From: Clostridia bacterium
GTDB taxonomy: Bacteria; Bacillota; Clostridia; Christensenellales; Aristaeellaceae
Assembly: GCA_016295665.1 (NCBI GenBank)
Contig: JAEDKS010000004.1
Location: 1-31,867 of the forward strand
Direction: 5' to 3'
Length of the DNA: 31,867 nucleotides
In this document: positions 7,718 through 14,975 of the stretch, one piece after another
How the letters are laid out: each line of letters opens with the position of its first letter
How positions within the stretch are numbered: the first letter of the stretch is position 1
Notes under the pieces: model-generated
Databases searched by the model: none
What the model saw: only the letters and a program-made list of their open reading frames with translations
Told to the model about the DNA's origin: nothing
Translations under genes and position numbers: made by a program

Positions 7718-8863
7718 ATGCGGGAGCTGCTGCTCGTCCGCTACGGCGAAATCTTCCTCAAGGGCCTCAACCGCCCGTATTTCATGCGTGCGCTGGTGCG
7801 CAAGGTGCAGCACGCGGTGAAGGACATGGGCGGTCATGTGTGGCTGCACGACGGGCGCATCTTCGTGTCGGACTTCGATGATCTGGAGGCCTGCATCGCC
7901 CGGGTGACCAAGGTGTTCGGCGTGCACAGCGTGTGTCCGGCGGTGGAGATGGAGAAGGATGACTTCGATGCCATCGCCGAGCAGGCCATCCGCATGACCG
8001 CAGACCTGACGGGCACCTTCAAGGTCAGCGCCCGGCGCAGCGACAAGCGCTATCCGCTGGATTCCCCGAAGATCAACGAGGAGCTGGGCTACCGCATCCT
8101 GAACGCGCACCCGGCGCTGAAGGTGGACATCCACCATCCCGATCATGTGGTGAACGTGGAAATCCGGGACAAGGCCTACCTGTATGTGAAGGTGGTCATG
8201 GCCTACGGCGGCATGCCCGTGGGCACCAACGGCAGGGCCACCCTGCTGCTCTCCGGCGGCATCGACAGCCCCGTGGCGGGCTGGATGATTGCCAAGCGCG
8301 GCGTGCAGATCAACGCGGTGCACTTCCACTCCTACCCCTACACCTCCGACCGGGCGAAGGAGAAAGTGCTGGATCTGGCCCGCATCCTGTCCGAGAGCTG
8401 CTGCGGCATCCGGGTGCACATCGTGCCCTTCACGAAGATTCAGATGGAGATTCACGAGAAGTGCCCCGACGAGTACACCACCCTCATCATGCGCCGGTTC
8501 ATGATGCGGATCGCGGAGCGTGTGGCACGTCAGGAGCAGTCCGGCGCCCTGATCACCGGCGAGAGCATCGGGCAGGTTGCCAGCCAGACCATGGAGGCGC
8601 TGAACGTCACCGACAGCACGGTGCAGATGCCCGTGTTCCGCCCGGTGATCGGCTTTGACAAGACCGACATCATCGACATCGCGAAGAAGATCGGCACCTT
8701 CGAGACCTCATCGCTGCCCTTCGAGGACTGCTGCACCGTGTTCACCCCCCGGCACCCCGCCACCAAGCCGAAAATGGACATCGTGCTGGAGGCAGAGAAG
8801 AAGCTGGATGTGGACGGCCTGATCGACGAGGCCGTGGCGGGCATCGAGATCGTGCAGGTATGA
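7718..8863 (+). CDS. thiI: tRNA 4-thiouridine sulfurtransferase ThiI (no rhodanese domain)
   Basis: ThiI adenylates U8 of tRNA and transfers sulfur to make 4-thiouridine; in some organisms it also serves thiamine thiazole synthesis. The 381-residue protein begins with the family-typical LLVRYGEIFLKG. It has a THUMP domain at about residues 60-165 and an ATP-binding PP-loop SGGIDS (179-184). The C-terminal CTVFTPRHPATKPK motif is followed directly by the end. No rhodanese domain is present, as is normal in Bacillota, so the adjacent cysteine desulfurase must supply sulfur more directly. ATG 7718 was chosen because AGGAG at 7703-7707 lies ten bases upstream and the N-terminus then aligns with the family. 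An earlier ATG at 7691 would overlap the previous gene. A bidirectional terminator follows. Confidence 0.93.
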   Translation: MRELLLVRYGEIFLKGLNRPYFMRALVRKVQHAVKDMGGHVWLHDGRIFVSDFDDLEACIARVTKVFGVHSVCPAVEMEKDDFDAIAEQAIRMTADLTGTFKVSARRSDKRYPLDSPKINEELGYRILNAHPALKVDIHHPDHVVNVEIRDKAYLYVKVVMAYGGMPVGTNGRATLLLSGGIDSPVAGWMIAKRGVQINAVHFHSYPYTSDRAKEKVLDLARILSESCCGIRVHIVPFTKIQMEIHEKCPDEYTTLIMRRFMMRIAERVARQEQSGALITGESIGQVASQTMEALNVTDSTVQMPVFRPVIGFDKTDIIDIAKKIGTFETSSLPFEDCCTVFTPRHPATKPKMDIVLEAEKKLDVDGLIDEAVAGIEIVQV

Positions 8864-8874
8864 CAGAAGGACGA

Positions 8875-8909
8875 AAAACGGCTTTCCCCGGAAACGGGGG
8901 AGCCGTTTT
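8875..8909. terminator. Bidirectional intrinsic terminator between thiI and the convergent regulator gene
   Basis: AAAACGGCT (8875-8883) pairs perfectly with AGCCGTTTT (8901-8909). An inner C/G stem is closed by a GAAA loop at 8891-8894, with one T bulged. The arms supply T-runs on both strands, so the structure can end the long + strand cluster and the - strand regulator gene whose stop is at 8934. Confidence 0.88.
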
Positions 8910-8933
8910 GTGCACGGGGGCAGCCGACCTGTC

Positions 8934-9737
8934 TCAGCCCTCCTGCTCCCGGACGTGCCGCGCCATGCACGCCTTGACCCAGCTGACGTCGGGCTGCATC
9001 ATCTCCCGGGTCAGGAGAACGGAGACGCAGCGGAGCCCCACGGGCACGTCCCCGGCGGCGCAGGCGATGGGCTCGCCGTTGCGGCGGAGCACCTCGTCGG
9101 AGAGGGCCTGCGCCCGGGCCGCCTCGGTGCAGCCGGTGAGCAGCACATACTCGTCGCCGCCCACGCGCAGCAGCGGCATGTCGTCCTCGCGGGCCTCGTC
9201 GATGCGCTTGAGGCACTCGGCGATGACCAGATCGCCGACGGCGCGTCCGAAGCGGTCGTTGACCTCGGTGAGGTGAACGGTGTCAAAGATGAGGGCATAG
9301 GTGCCCAGTCGGGTCTGGATGACGTCGTAGAGCCCGGTGTCAAAGCCACGGGTGGTGGTCATGGTCGTCCCTCCCTGTGTGATGATGGGTCTGGGGTAGA
9401 GGTCGGAGAAGCTGCGGTGGCGGCGGAAGTGGCTGGGCGTCTCGCCCCAGAGCCTCCGGAAAGCTCTGGTGAACACCTCGTGGGAGGCGTAGCCGTAGCG
9501 CAGCGCGATGTCCAGCACGGTATCGCCGGTGGTGAGCAGGTCGCGGGCCGCACGGGTGATGCGCCGGCGGCTGATGTAGTCCGCGATCCCCAGATGGAAG
9601 GTGTGATGGAAGATCTTCTGAAGCGTGGAGAGGCTGTAGTGACAGCGATCCGCCACCTCCTGAGGCGACAGCTCCCGGTCGAGCCCCTCCTCAATCACGG
9701 TGAGGGCCTGGGTCAGTATCTGCAAACGTCCGCTCAT
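8934..9737 (-). CDS. AraC-type HTH / GGDEF-like fusion regulator
   Basis: The 267-residue protein starts at ATG 9737 with AGGAGG upstream. Residues ~5-105 form an AraC/XylS-type double helix-turn-helix: first helices around SPQEVADRCHYSLSTLQKIF, second around TVLDIALRYGYASHEVFTRAF, ending PSHFRRH. After a ~40-residue linker, residues ~145-260 resemble a GGDEF diguanylate cyclase domain. The first metal aspartate would be D152, followed by EVNDRFGRAVGD (158-169) and RVGGDEY (191-197), with Tyr in place of the final Phe. A possible inhibitory-site RxxD lies at 183-186, one residue further from GGDEY than usual. No membrane segment or separate sensor domain is visible. It may be a cytosolic regulator that makes, or senses through, cyclic di-GMP or GTP; activity is not shown by sequence alone. 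Confidence 0.8.
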   Translation of the reverse strand: MSGRLQILTQALTVIEEGLDRELSPQEVADRCHYSLSTLQKIFHHTFHLGIADYISRRRITRAARDLLTTGDTVLDIALRYGYASHEVFTRAFRRLWGETPSHFRRHRSFSDLYPRPIITQGGTTMTTTRGFDTGLYDVIQTRLGTYALIFDTVHLTEVNDRFGRAVGDLVIAECLKRIDEAREDDMPLLRVGGDEYVLLTGCTEAARAQALSDEVLRRNGEPIACAAGDVPVGLRCVSVLLTREMMQPDVSWVKACMARHVREQEG

Positions 9738-9781
9738 GGGTCCCTCCTGTGCTCCTTCCGTCCGGTGCTCCCGACAGCTGC

Positions 9782-9810
9782 ATCATAGCACATCCGGGCG
9801 CGTCTGTCTT
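9782..9810 (-). promoter_or_regulatory. Sigma-A promoter of the AraC-GGDEF gene
   Basis: Read on the minus strand, AAGACA (9810-9805) is a 4/6 match to the -35 hexamer. After 17 bases comes TATGAT (9787-9782), preceded by TGC, which makes an extended -10. It lies 45 bases from the start codon. Confidence 0.65.
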
Positions 9811-9824
9811 GATGATTTGCGGAC

Positions 9825-9856
9825 AAAAAAGGGACGCCCTTCCGGAACGTCCCTTT
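9825..9856 (-). terminator. Intrinsic terminator of galM
   Basis: On the minus strand AAAGGGACG pairs with CGTCCCTTT around an 11-base loop, and the 3' arm runs into a six-T tract (complement of 9825-9830). It begins seven bases after the galM stop. Confidence 0.88.
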
Positions 9857-9862
9857 GCCGCC

Positions 9863-10930
9863 TTACGCGTCCACGCGGAAGGCATAGATGGTGGTGGTGT
9901 CGTACTTCTCGCCGGGGCGGAGCACGGTGGTGCCGGGGAACTGGGGGTTGTTGGGATCATCGGGGCAGTGCTGCGTCTCCAGACACAGGCCGCAGTACTG
10001 ACCGTAGTGGGCGCCGTCCTTGCCGCCCGCCAGATCGGTGGTGCAGGCGGTGTAGAGCTGCACGGCGGGCTGGTCGGTGATGACCTCCATGGTGCGGCCC
10101 GTCTCCTCGTGGTGCACGCAGGCCGCCAGTCCCATGGCCTCGCCCTTGCGCAGCACGAAGTTGTGGTCATAGCCGTGGGCGGGGCCCATCTGGGGGCAGG
10201 TGTCCATGGCGTCGAGACCGTCGCCCAGGCGCAGACCCTCGCGCATGTCCAGGGGCGTCTGGCTCACGGGCATGTAGCTGCCCCGGGGAATCAGCTCGCT
10301 GTCCACGTCGGTGATGACGTCGGCGTCAATGTACACGATGTGGTCGCGGATGTTGCCGCTGTCATGGCCCGCCAGATTGAAGTAGGTGTGGTTGGTCAGG
10401 TTGCACAGGGTGGCCTTGTCGGTGGTGGCCTCATAGCGGATGATGAGGTCGCACATGTCGTTCCAGGTGTAGGTGACGGTCACGTCCAGCGTGCCCGGGT
10501 AGTTCTCCTCACCGTCGGGGCTGACATAGTGGAAGGACACGGCATCGCGGTCGGCCTCCTCCCGGGGCGTGGCCTCCCACAGCTTCTTGGAGAAGCCCGC
10601 GTTGCCGCCGTGCAGGTGGTTCCTGCCGTGGTCATTGAGGGCCAGCTGATAGGTCACACCGTCCAGGGTGAAACGGCCCTTGCCGATCCGGTTGCCGTAG
10701 CGGCCCACGGTGTCGCCCATGGCGCCGTGGCCCGCGCCGTACTTCTCCATGCTGTCGAAGCCCAGCGCCACGTCCGCCAGCTTGCCGTCCTTATCGGGGA
10801 CGATGATGCCGGTGAGGATGGCGCCATAGTTGATGACGGACACGGAGGCGCCCTGCTTGTTGGTCATGGTGTACTGGGTGACCGGCGCGCCGCAGGGAGC
10901 GGTGCCGAAGGGTCTGGTGGTAATGGACAT
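9863..10930 (-). CDS. galM: Aldose 1-epimerase (mutarotase)
   Basis: The enzyme interconverts the alpha and beta anomers of aldoses such as galactose and glucose in the cytosol. The 355-residue protein shows the family landmarks: GRYGNRIGKGRF (76-87), NHLHGGNAGFSKKLW (104-118, with H107), the acid histidine H171 in NLTNHTYFNLAG, DHNF (235-238) and the base E318 in GLCLETQ. ATG 10930 was chosen for its AAGGAGG Shine-Dalgarno sequence. The frame is open 18 codons further upstream without family similarity. It is a single-gene unit with its own promoter (10973-11000) and terminator, so it is not in an operon with a galactose pathway. An FGGY kinase lies ~2.4 kb away on the same strand. Confidence 0.94.
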   Translation of the reverse strand: MSITTRPFGTAPCGAPVTQYTMTNKQGASVSVINYGAILTGIIVPDKDGKLADVALGFDSMEKYGAGHGAMGDTVGRYGNRIGKGRFTLDGVTYQLALNDHGRNHLHGGNAGFSKKLWEATPREEADRDAVSFHYVSPDGEENYPGTLDVTVTYTWNDMCDLIIRYEATTDKATLCNLTNHTYFNLAGHDSGNIRDHIVYIDADVITDVDSELIPRGSYMPVSQTPLDMREGLRLGDGLDAMDTCPQMGPAHGYDHNFVLRKGEAMGLAACVHHEETGRTMEVITDQPAVQLYTACTTDLAGGKDGAHYGQYCGLCLETQHCPDDPNNPQFPGTTVLRPGEKYDTTTIYAFRVDA

Positions 10931-10972
10931 GGGATGTCCCTCCTTTTGCGTAGGTGGATTGCTCTGCCTACT

Positions 10973-11000
10973 ATTGTATCGCATTGGCGGCGCTTGTCAA
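10973..11000 (-). promoter_or_regulatory. Sigma-A promoter of galM, with a possible operator downstream
   Basis: On the minus strand TTGACA (11000-10995) and TACAAT (10978-10973) are separated by 16 bases. The hexamers match consensus 6/6 and 5/6. Just downstream, 10950-10971 carries an imperfect inverted repeat with arms GTAGG and CCTAC, which overlaps the expected start of transcription and could be a repressor site; that part is speculative. Confidence 0.78.
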
Positions 11001-11010
11001 GGGGTGTGCG

Positions 11011-11040
11011 CAGCGAAAAGGCCGCCGTGCCTTTTCGCTG
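11011..11040 (-). terminator. Hairpin ending the propeller/solute-binding gene
   Basis: A perfect 12-base inverted repeat, CAGCGAAAAGGC (11011-11022) and GCCTTTTCGCTG (11029-11040), surrounds a six-base loop. It lies 20 bases after the stop at 11061. The T-run is inside the 3' arm (CCTTTTCG) instead of after it, so it resembles a bidirectional terminator but is less certain than the others. Confidence 0.6.
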
Positions 11041-11060
11041 ACGGCCCGGCGGCCCGGGGG

Positions 11061-13106
11061 TTACTGGTTTTCCGCGTAGACCATCCGCAGGTAGTCATCG
11101 CAGCCTTTGAGGAAGGCATCCACGCTCATGTTGCCGTCCGCCAGCCTGCCGATGAGCTTGACGATCTGATCGCTGTTGATGCACAGGGGCTCCTCCAGCA
11201 CCGCCATGGATTCCGCGATGGCCTGCCAGGCGGCGATGTCCTCCTCGCTGACCAGATACAGGGCCCGCTGATAGTCCGCGATGGCCTCCTGCGCGGCCTC
11301 CATCTGCTCACGAACCTCGGCGGTGGGTTCCTCGGACTGCAGCTGGGCCAGCAGGGCCTCCTGCGTGTCCAGCTCCTTCTGGATGGTGGGGTTGACCATG
11401 GGCTCGGTCATGTCCCGGTAGTAGAGGTAATCCGACTCGGAGGTCTGGCTCGCCAGGTATTCCAGATACGCGATGGCCTCGTCCTGATGGGCGGAGTAGG
11501 GATTGACCACCAGGAAGGTGGCGTACACGGGCAGGGCCAGCGGTGAGGATTCGCCCACCCGCAGGGGCATGTTCGCCTCGCTGGAGATGCTGGAGAAGCC
11601 GCAGTACATGTTGTACACGGGCTCGGACTCGTCGCCCCACTCGTAGGGATCCTCCTCCGGCACCTCGGTCATGATGCGCTCCAGCAGGCTGCGGAGCTCC
11701 TCGTTGTCGAAGAACAGCTGATGACCCAGCACGGCCTGCTCCTCGATGTAGCGCTGCAGGGCGTAGCGCACCAGGGACGCCCGGCTGTAGTCGATGTCCA
11801 TGGGCAGCAGATAATCCCCGAACACGCCCTCCTCCTCCAGCAGCTGAATCTGATCCAGCATCTCCGGCAGGGTAGTGGGCACGGGCAGGTCGATGTCATA
11901 CTCGTCCTTCACGTTGTACAGCCAGGCGTCAAAGTACATGGGATCCAGATTCACGGGCCAGGCCACCAGCTTGCTGTCCCCGGTGAGCAGATGGCTGGAG
12001 ATGCTGTTCCACATGCGGCCCACCTGCCGGGTGAGCACTTCGCTGCCGGACAGGTCGGTGAACAGGTGCTTGTCCTTGAGCAGCTTCAGTCCGATGCCCT
12101 TGCCGCCGCTGCTGACGGCGATGATGTCAACGCTGCCGTCCCGGGTGTTGAGGATGTCTGCCGGCTCCTGCCAGGTGTAGGAGACGGGAATGCCACTTGA
12201 CAGGGTGAAGGCGGTGTCACTGGGGTTCTCGTAGCCGCTGATGGTCAGCTTGACCTTTGCGCTGGACACGATGCGCTGGCTGTAGAGCGCCTGATAGGTC
12301 TGCAGCAGGCACTCGCCGCCCATGGGCACCAGACGCTCGGCATTGACCGATTCGGCGACCCGGGTCAGCTTGTCCATGCCTGTGCCGGCGTACAGGGCGG
12401 TGCTGTAGTCCTCCTGATTCCGTCCGATGACCCAGAACTGACCATCGCACCATACGGCGCTCCGCAGATCCACCCCGGGAATCCCGGCGAGCTTCTCATC
12501 GGTGATGGTGCCGCTGACGGGATCGTAGCGGAACAGGTGCTGCTGATCCCGGTCATTGTCGTAGACGCAGGAGGCGATGCCCCCGTCCAGCGCAAAGATG
12601 ATGTTGGATTTGTACAGGATGCCGATGTTGCCGCAGCCGGTCACCTCCCGGGTCCCGGGGTCGTAGCAGACCAGCAGCTCGGGCAGCCCCTCCTGTCCCA
12701 TGGACCAGTAGAACCGGCCTCCGGACCAGGCGGCGCTCTGCACGCCGAACAGCGCATGTCCGGTGTCCAGCTCCGCCACCGGCTCCCAGCCGCCGCTCTC
12801 CGTCAGGTGCGAGATGGTGATGATGCCCTCCCGCTCCCAGTCCATGGACGCGGCAAAGCCCTCGCCCTCCGGGGAGAACAGGGGATAGCTCAGACCGTCC
12901 TGCGTGGCGATCTGCTGGAGTGTGCCGTCCGCCAAGGCGCGGTAGACGCTGTTGTAGGTGGTGATGATGACGCTGCCGTCCGATTGCGGATAGGCGCCGC
13001 CGATGTACTCATCCTCCGGCAGGGTCACGCGGAAATCCTCCGCGACCGCGGCGGTGCAGACGCAGACCAGCAGCAGGGCAAGCAGCAGGATCGGGGTACG
13101 TTTCAT
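11061..13106 (-). CDS. Secreted beta-propeller / solute-binding-protein fusion
   Basis: ATG 13106 follows AAGGAGGAG and gives 681 residues with a clear signal peptide (basic MKRT, Leu-rich core, cleavage after AVA at residue 22). There is no lipobox cysteine in the correct context, so release by signal peptidase I is expected. Residues ~25-300 show recurring short beta-strand units of the kind seen in propellers (YDPGTREVTG, FRYDPVSGTI, WCDGQFWVIG). Residues ~320-681 look like a family-1 extracellular solute-binding domain: SVDIIAVSSGG, then KHLFTDLSGSE, and a late LALPVYATFLVVNPYSAHQDEA. No permease or ATPase gene adjoins it, so it may be an orphan binding protein, a sensor component or a surface protein. 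The ligand is unknown. The domain reading is by pattern and needs structure prediction. Confidence 0.6.
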   Translation of the reverse strand: MKRTPILLLALLLVCVCTAAVAEDFRVTLPEDEYIGGAYPQSDGSVIITTYNSVYRALADGTLQQIATQDGLSYPLFSPEGEGFAASMDWEREGIITISHLTESGGWEPVAELDTGHALFGVQSAAWSGGRFYWSMGQEGLPELLVCYDPGTREVTGCGNIGILYKSNIIFALDGGIASCVYDNDRDQQHLFRYDPVSGTITDEKLAGIPGVDLRSAVWCDGQFWVIGRNQEDYSTALYAGTGMDKLTRVAESVNAERLVPMGGECLLQTYQALYSQRIVSSAKVKLTISGYENPSDTAFTLSSGIPVSYTWQEPADILNTRDGSVDIIAVSSGGKGIGLKLLKDKHLFTDLSGSEVLTRQVGRMWNSISSHLLTGDSKLVAWPVNLDPMYFDAWLYNVKDEYDIDLPVPTTLPEMLDQIQLLEEEGVFGDYLLPMDIDYSRASLVRYALQRYIEEQAVLGHQLFFDNEELRSLLERIMTEVPEEDPYEWGDESEPVYNMYCGFSSISSEANMPLRVGESSPLALPVYATFLVVNPYSAHQDEAIAYLEYLASQTSESDYLYYRDMTEPMVNPTIQKELDTQEALLAQLQSEEPTAEVREQMEAAQEAIADYQRALYLVSEEDIAAWQAIAESMAVLEEPLCINSDQIVKLIGRLADGNMSVDAFLKGCDDYLRMVYAENQ

Positions 13107-13174
13107 GGATGTCTCCTCCTTCTTCCTTTGGCATGAATCGACGGAACGGCTCTCACGAACCGGGTCATCTATAA

Positions 13175-13188
13175 GACGCTTCAGCGTC
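13175..13188. promoter_or_regulatory. Palindrome upstream of the propeller/solute-binding gene (possible operator)
   Basis: GACGCT-TC-AGCGTC is a perfect inverted repeat with six-base arms, 69 bases upstream of the start codon. A TATAGA-like -10 sequence lies immediately next to it on the minus strand (complement of 13168-13173), so a regulator bound here would cover the promoter. No convincing -35 could be placed. Confidence 0.4.
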
Positions 13189-13250
13189 CCAAATCGTTTC
13201 TGAAAAGTTGTAAACATTTTGTAATCCTGTGAAATCTTTCCCGGGCACGC

Positions 13251-13294
13251 AAAAAAGGCGCCGCCCGGTTCCCCGAAGGGAGCGGAGCGGCACC
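13251..13294 (-). terminator. Intrinsic terminator of the FGGY kinase gene
   Basis: On the minus strand a long GC-rich hairpin (outer arms GGTGCCGC and GCGGCGCC with one mismatch, inner TCCC/GGGA pairing) is followed directly by six T residues (complement of 13251-13256). It starts 27 bases after the kinase stop. Confidence 0.82.
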
Positions 13295-13320
13295 GGAGGA
13301 TGCGCTGGTCAGGAGATTGC

Positions 13321-14913
13321 TCAGCCCTTCATGCCCTTCACGCAGGCCTTCTCCGCGTCGAGGCAGGCGGTGTAGCGCTGCAGGAAGGCGTCGAAGCCCT
13401 GGCTGATGGCGTCGTCGGGCTGCAGGGTCTCGGCGGACATGCCGGCGAACACCCGGTTGTTCAGGTAGTCGTCGAGGGTCTCGCCCGGAGCGCGGTTCGC
13501 CATGTAGCTTGCCAGCACGGCGATGCCCCAGGCGCCGCCCTCGCCGGCGGTCTCCATGACGGTGACGGGGGTGCGGAGCGCGGAGGCCATGATGCGCTGT
13601 CCCACGCCCTTCGTCTTGAACAGGCCGCCGTGACCCACCACGGAATCAATGGCGACCTTCTCGCTCTCCGTCAGGATGTCCATGCCGAGCTTCAGGGTCG
13701 CCATGGAGGAGTAGATGAGGGCGCGCATGAAGTTGGGCAGGGTGATGGGCGCGTCGGCAAGGCGGGTGAACATGGGCACACCGTCGTCGGTGCCGGTAAC
13801 GGGCTCACCGGAGTAGTAGTTGTAGCTCATCAGGCCGCCGCAGTCATGTTCGCCCTCCATGGCCTTGTTGAACAGCAGGGTGTAGACTTGGTTCATGTCG
13901 GGCTCCTGTCCCATGGCGCGGGCGAAGTCCGCCAGCAGGCTCACCCAGGCGTTCAGGTCGGAGGTGCAGGTGTTGCAGTGCACCATGGCAACGGGCTTGC
14001 CGGTGGGGGTGGTGACCATGTCGATGGCGGTGTACAGCCGGGACAGGGGCTTCTCCAGCACGATCATGGCGAAGATGGAGGTGCCGGCGGAGATGTTGCC
14101 GGTGCGCACAGCCACGGCGTTGGTGGCGACCATGCCGGTGCCCGCGTCGCCCTCGGGCGGGCAGACGGGGGTGCCGGGCTGCAGGTCACCGGTGGGGTCA
14201 AGCAGCAGCGCACCCTCCCGGGTCAGCGTGCCGGCGACGGCGCCCGCGCTCAGCACGCCGGGCAGGATGTCCTGCAGCTGCCAGGGATAGCCCCTGTCCG
14301 CGATGAGGCTGTTGAAGCTGGCGACCATGCCCGCATCGTAGGTGCCCGCTTCGCTGTCGATGGGCATCACGCCCGCCGCGTCGCCGATGCCGAGCACCTT
14401 TTCACCAGTCAGCAGGTAGTGGGCATAGCCCGCCAGGGTGGTGATGTGACGGATGGCGGGCACGTGCGCCTCGCCGTTCAGGATGGCCTGATAGAGGTGG
14501 GCCAGGCTCCAGCGCTGGGGGATGTTGAACTGGAACAGCTCGGTCAGCGCGGCGGCGGCCTCACCGGTGATGGTGTTGCGCCAGGTGCGGAAGGGCACCA
14601 GCAGCTTCATGTCCGCGTCGAAGGGGAGGTAGCCGTGCATCATGGCGCTGACGCCCAGGGCCGCGAGCTTCTCCAGCTTCACGCCCCAGCGCTTCTGCGC
14701 GTCGGCCTTCATGTTCATGTAGGCGTCGGACAGGCCGTGGAGAATGGCCTCCTGGCTGTAGCTCCACACGCCATCCACCAGCTGGTCATGCCAGGTGTGG
14801 TCGCCGGTGGCGAGCACGGTGCTGTCGGGGCCGATGAGCACAGCCTTGATGCGGGTGGAGCCGAACTCGATGCCCAGGGCGGCGCGACCGGATTGAATGA
14901 TCTCCTTGCTCAT
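13321..14913 (-). CDS. FGGY-family carbohydrate kinase
   Basis: This 530-residue protein is an ASKHA-fold sugar kinase of the FGGY family, which phosphorylates sugars or polyols using ATP. The first phosphate-binding strand is ALGIEFGSTRIKAVL (12-26). The probable catalytic aspartate is D256 in PPEGDAGTGMV. The second nucleotide-binding region contains SAGTSIFAMI, and the late GHGGLFKTKGVGQRIMASAL segment resembles the FGGY C-terminal signature. The N-terminal DHTWHDQLVDGVWSYS pattern is reminiscent of xylulokinase/ribulokinase relatives, but the substrate cannot be read from sequence. ATG 14913 follows AAAGGAGG. The gene lies 62 bases after the carboxypeptidase gene with no terminator between, so it may be partly co-transcribed with it. 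It ends in its own terminator. Confidence 0.88.
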   Translation of the reverse strand: MSKEIIQSGRAALGIEFGSTRIKAVLIGPDSTVLATGDHTWHDQLVDGVWSYSQEAILHGLSDAYMNMKADAQKRWGVKLEKLAALGVSAMMHGYLPFDADMKLLVPFRTWRNTITGEAAAALTELFQFNIPQRWSLAHLYQAILNGEAHVPAIRHITTLAGYAHYLLTGEKVLGIGDAAGVMPIDSEAGTYDAGMVASFNSLIADRGYPWQLQDILPGVLSAGAVAGTLTREGALLLDPTGDLQPGTPVCPPEGDAGTGMVATNAVAVRTGNISAGTSIFAMIVLEKPLSRLYTAIDMVTTPTGKPVAMVHCNTCTSDLNAWVSLLADFARAMGQEPDMNQVYTLLFNKAMEGEHDCGGLMSYNYYSGEPVTGTDDGVPMFTRLADAPITLPNFMRALIYSSMATLKLGMDILTESEKVAIDSVVGHGGLFKTKGVGQRIMASALRTPVTVMETAGEGGAWGIAVLASYMANRAPGETLDDYLNNRVFAGMSAETLQPDDAISQGFDAFLQRYTACLDAEKACVKGMKG

Positions 14914-14975
14914 GGGAACGTCCTCCTTTTGTTGTGTTGTCTATCATGGGTGCATGAGCTTGATGGACAGGGATG

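Noticed and set aside
13107..13217. Longer N-terminus for the propeller/solute-binding protein from ATG 13217
   Set aside because: It would bury the signal peptide behind 37 charged residues. ATG 13106 has AAGGAGGAG at good spacing.
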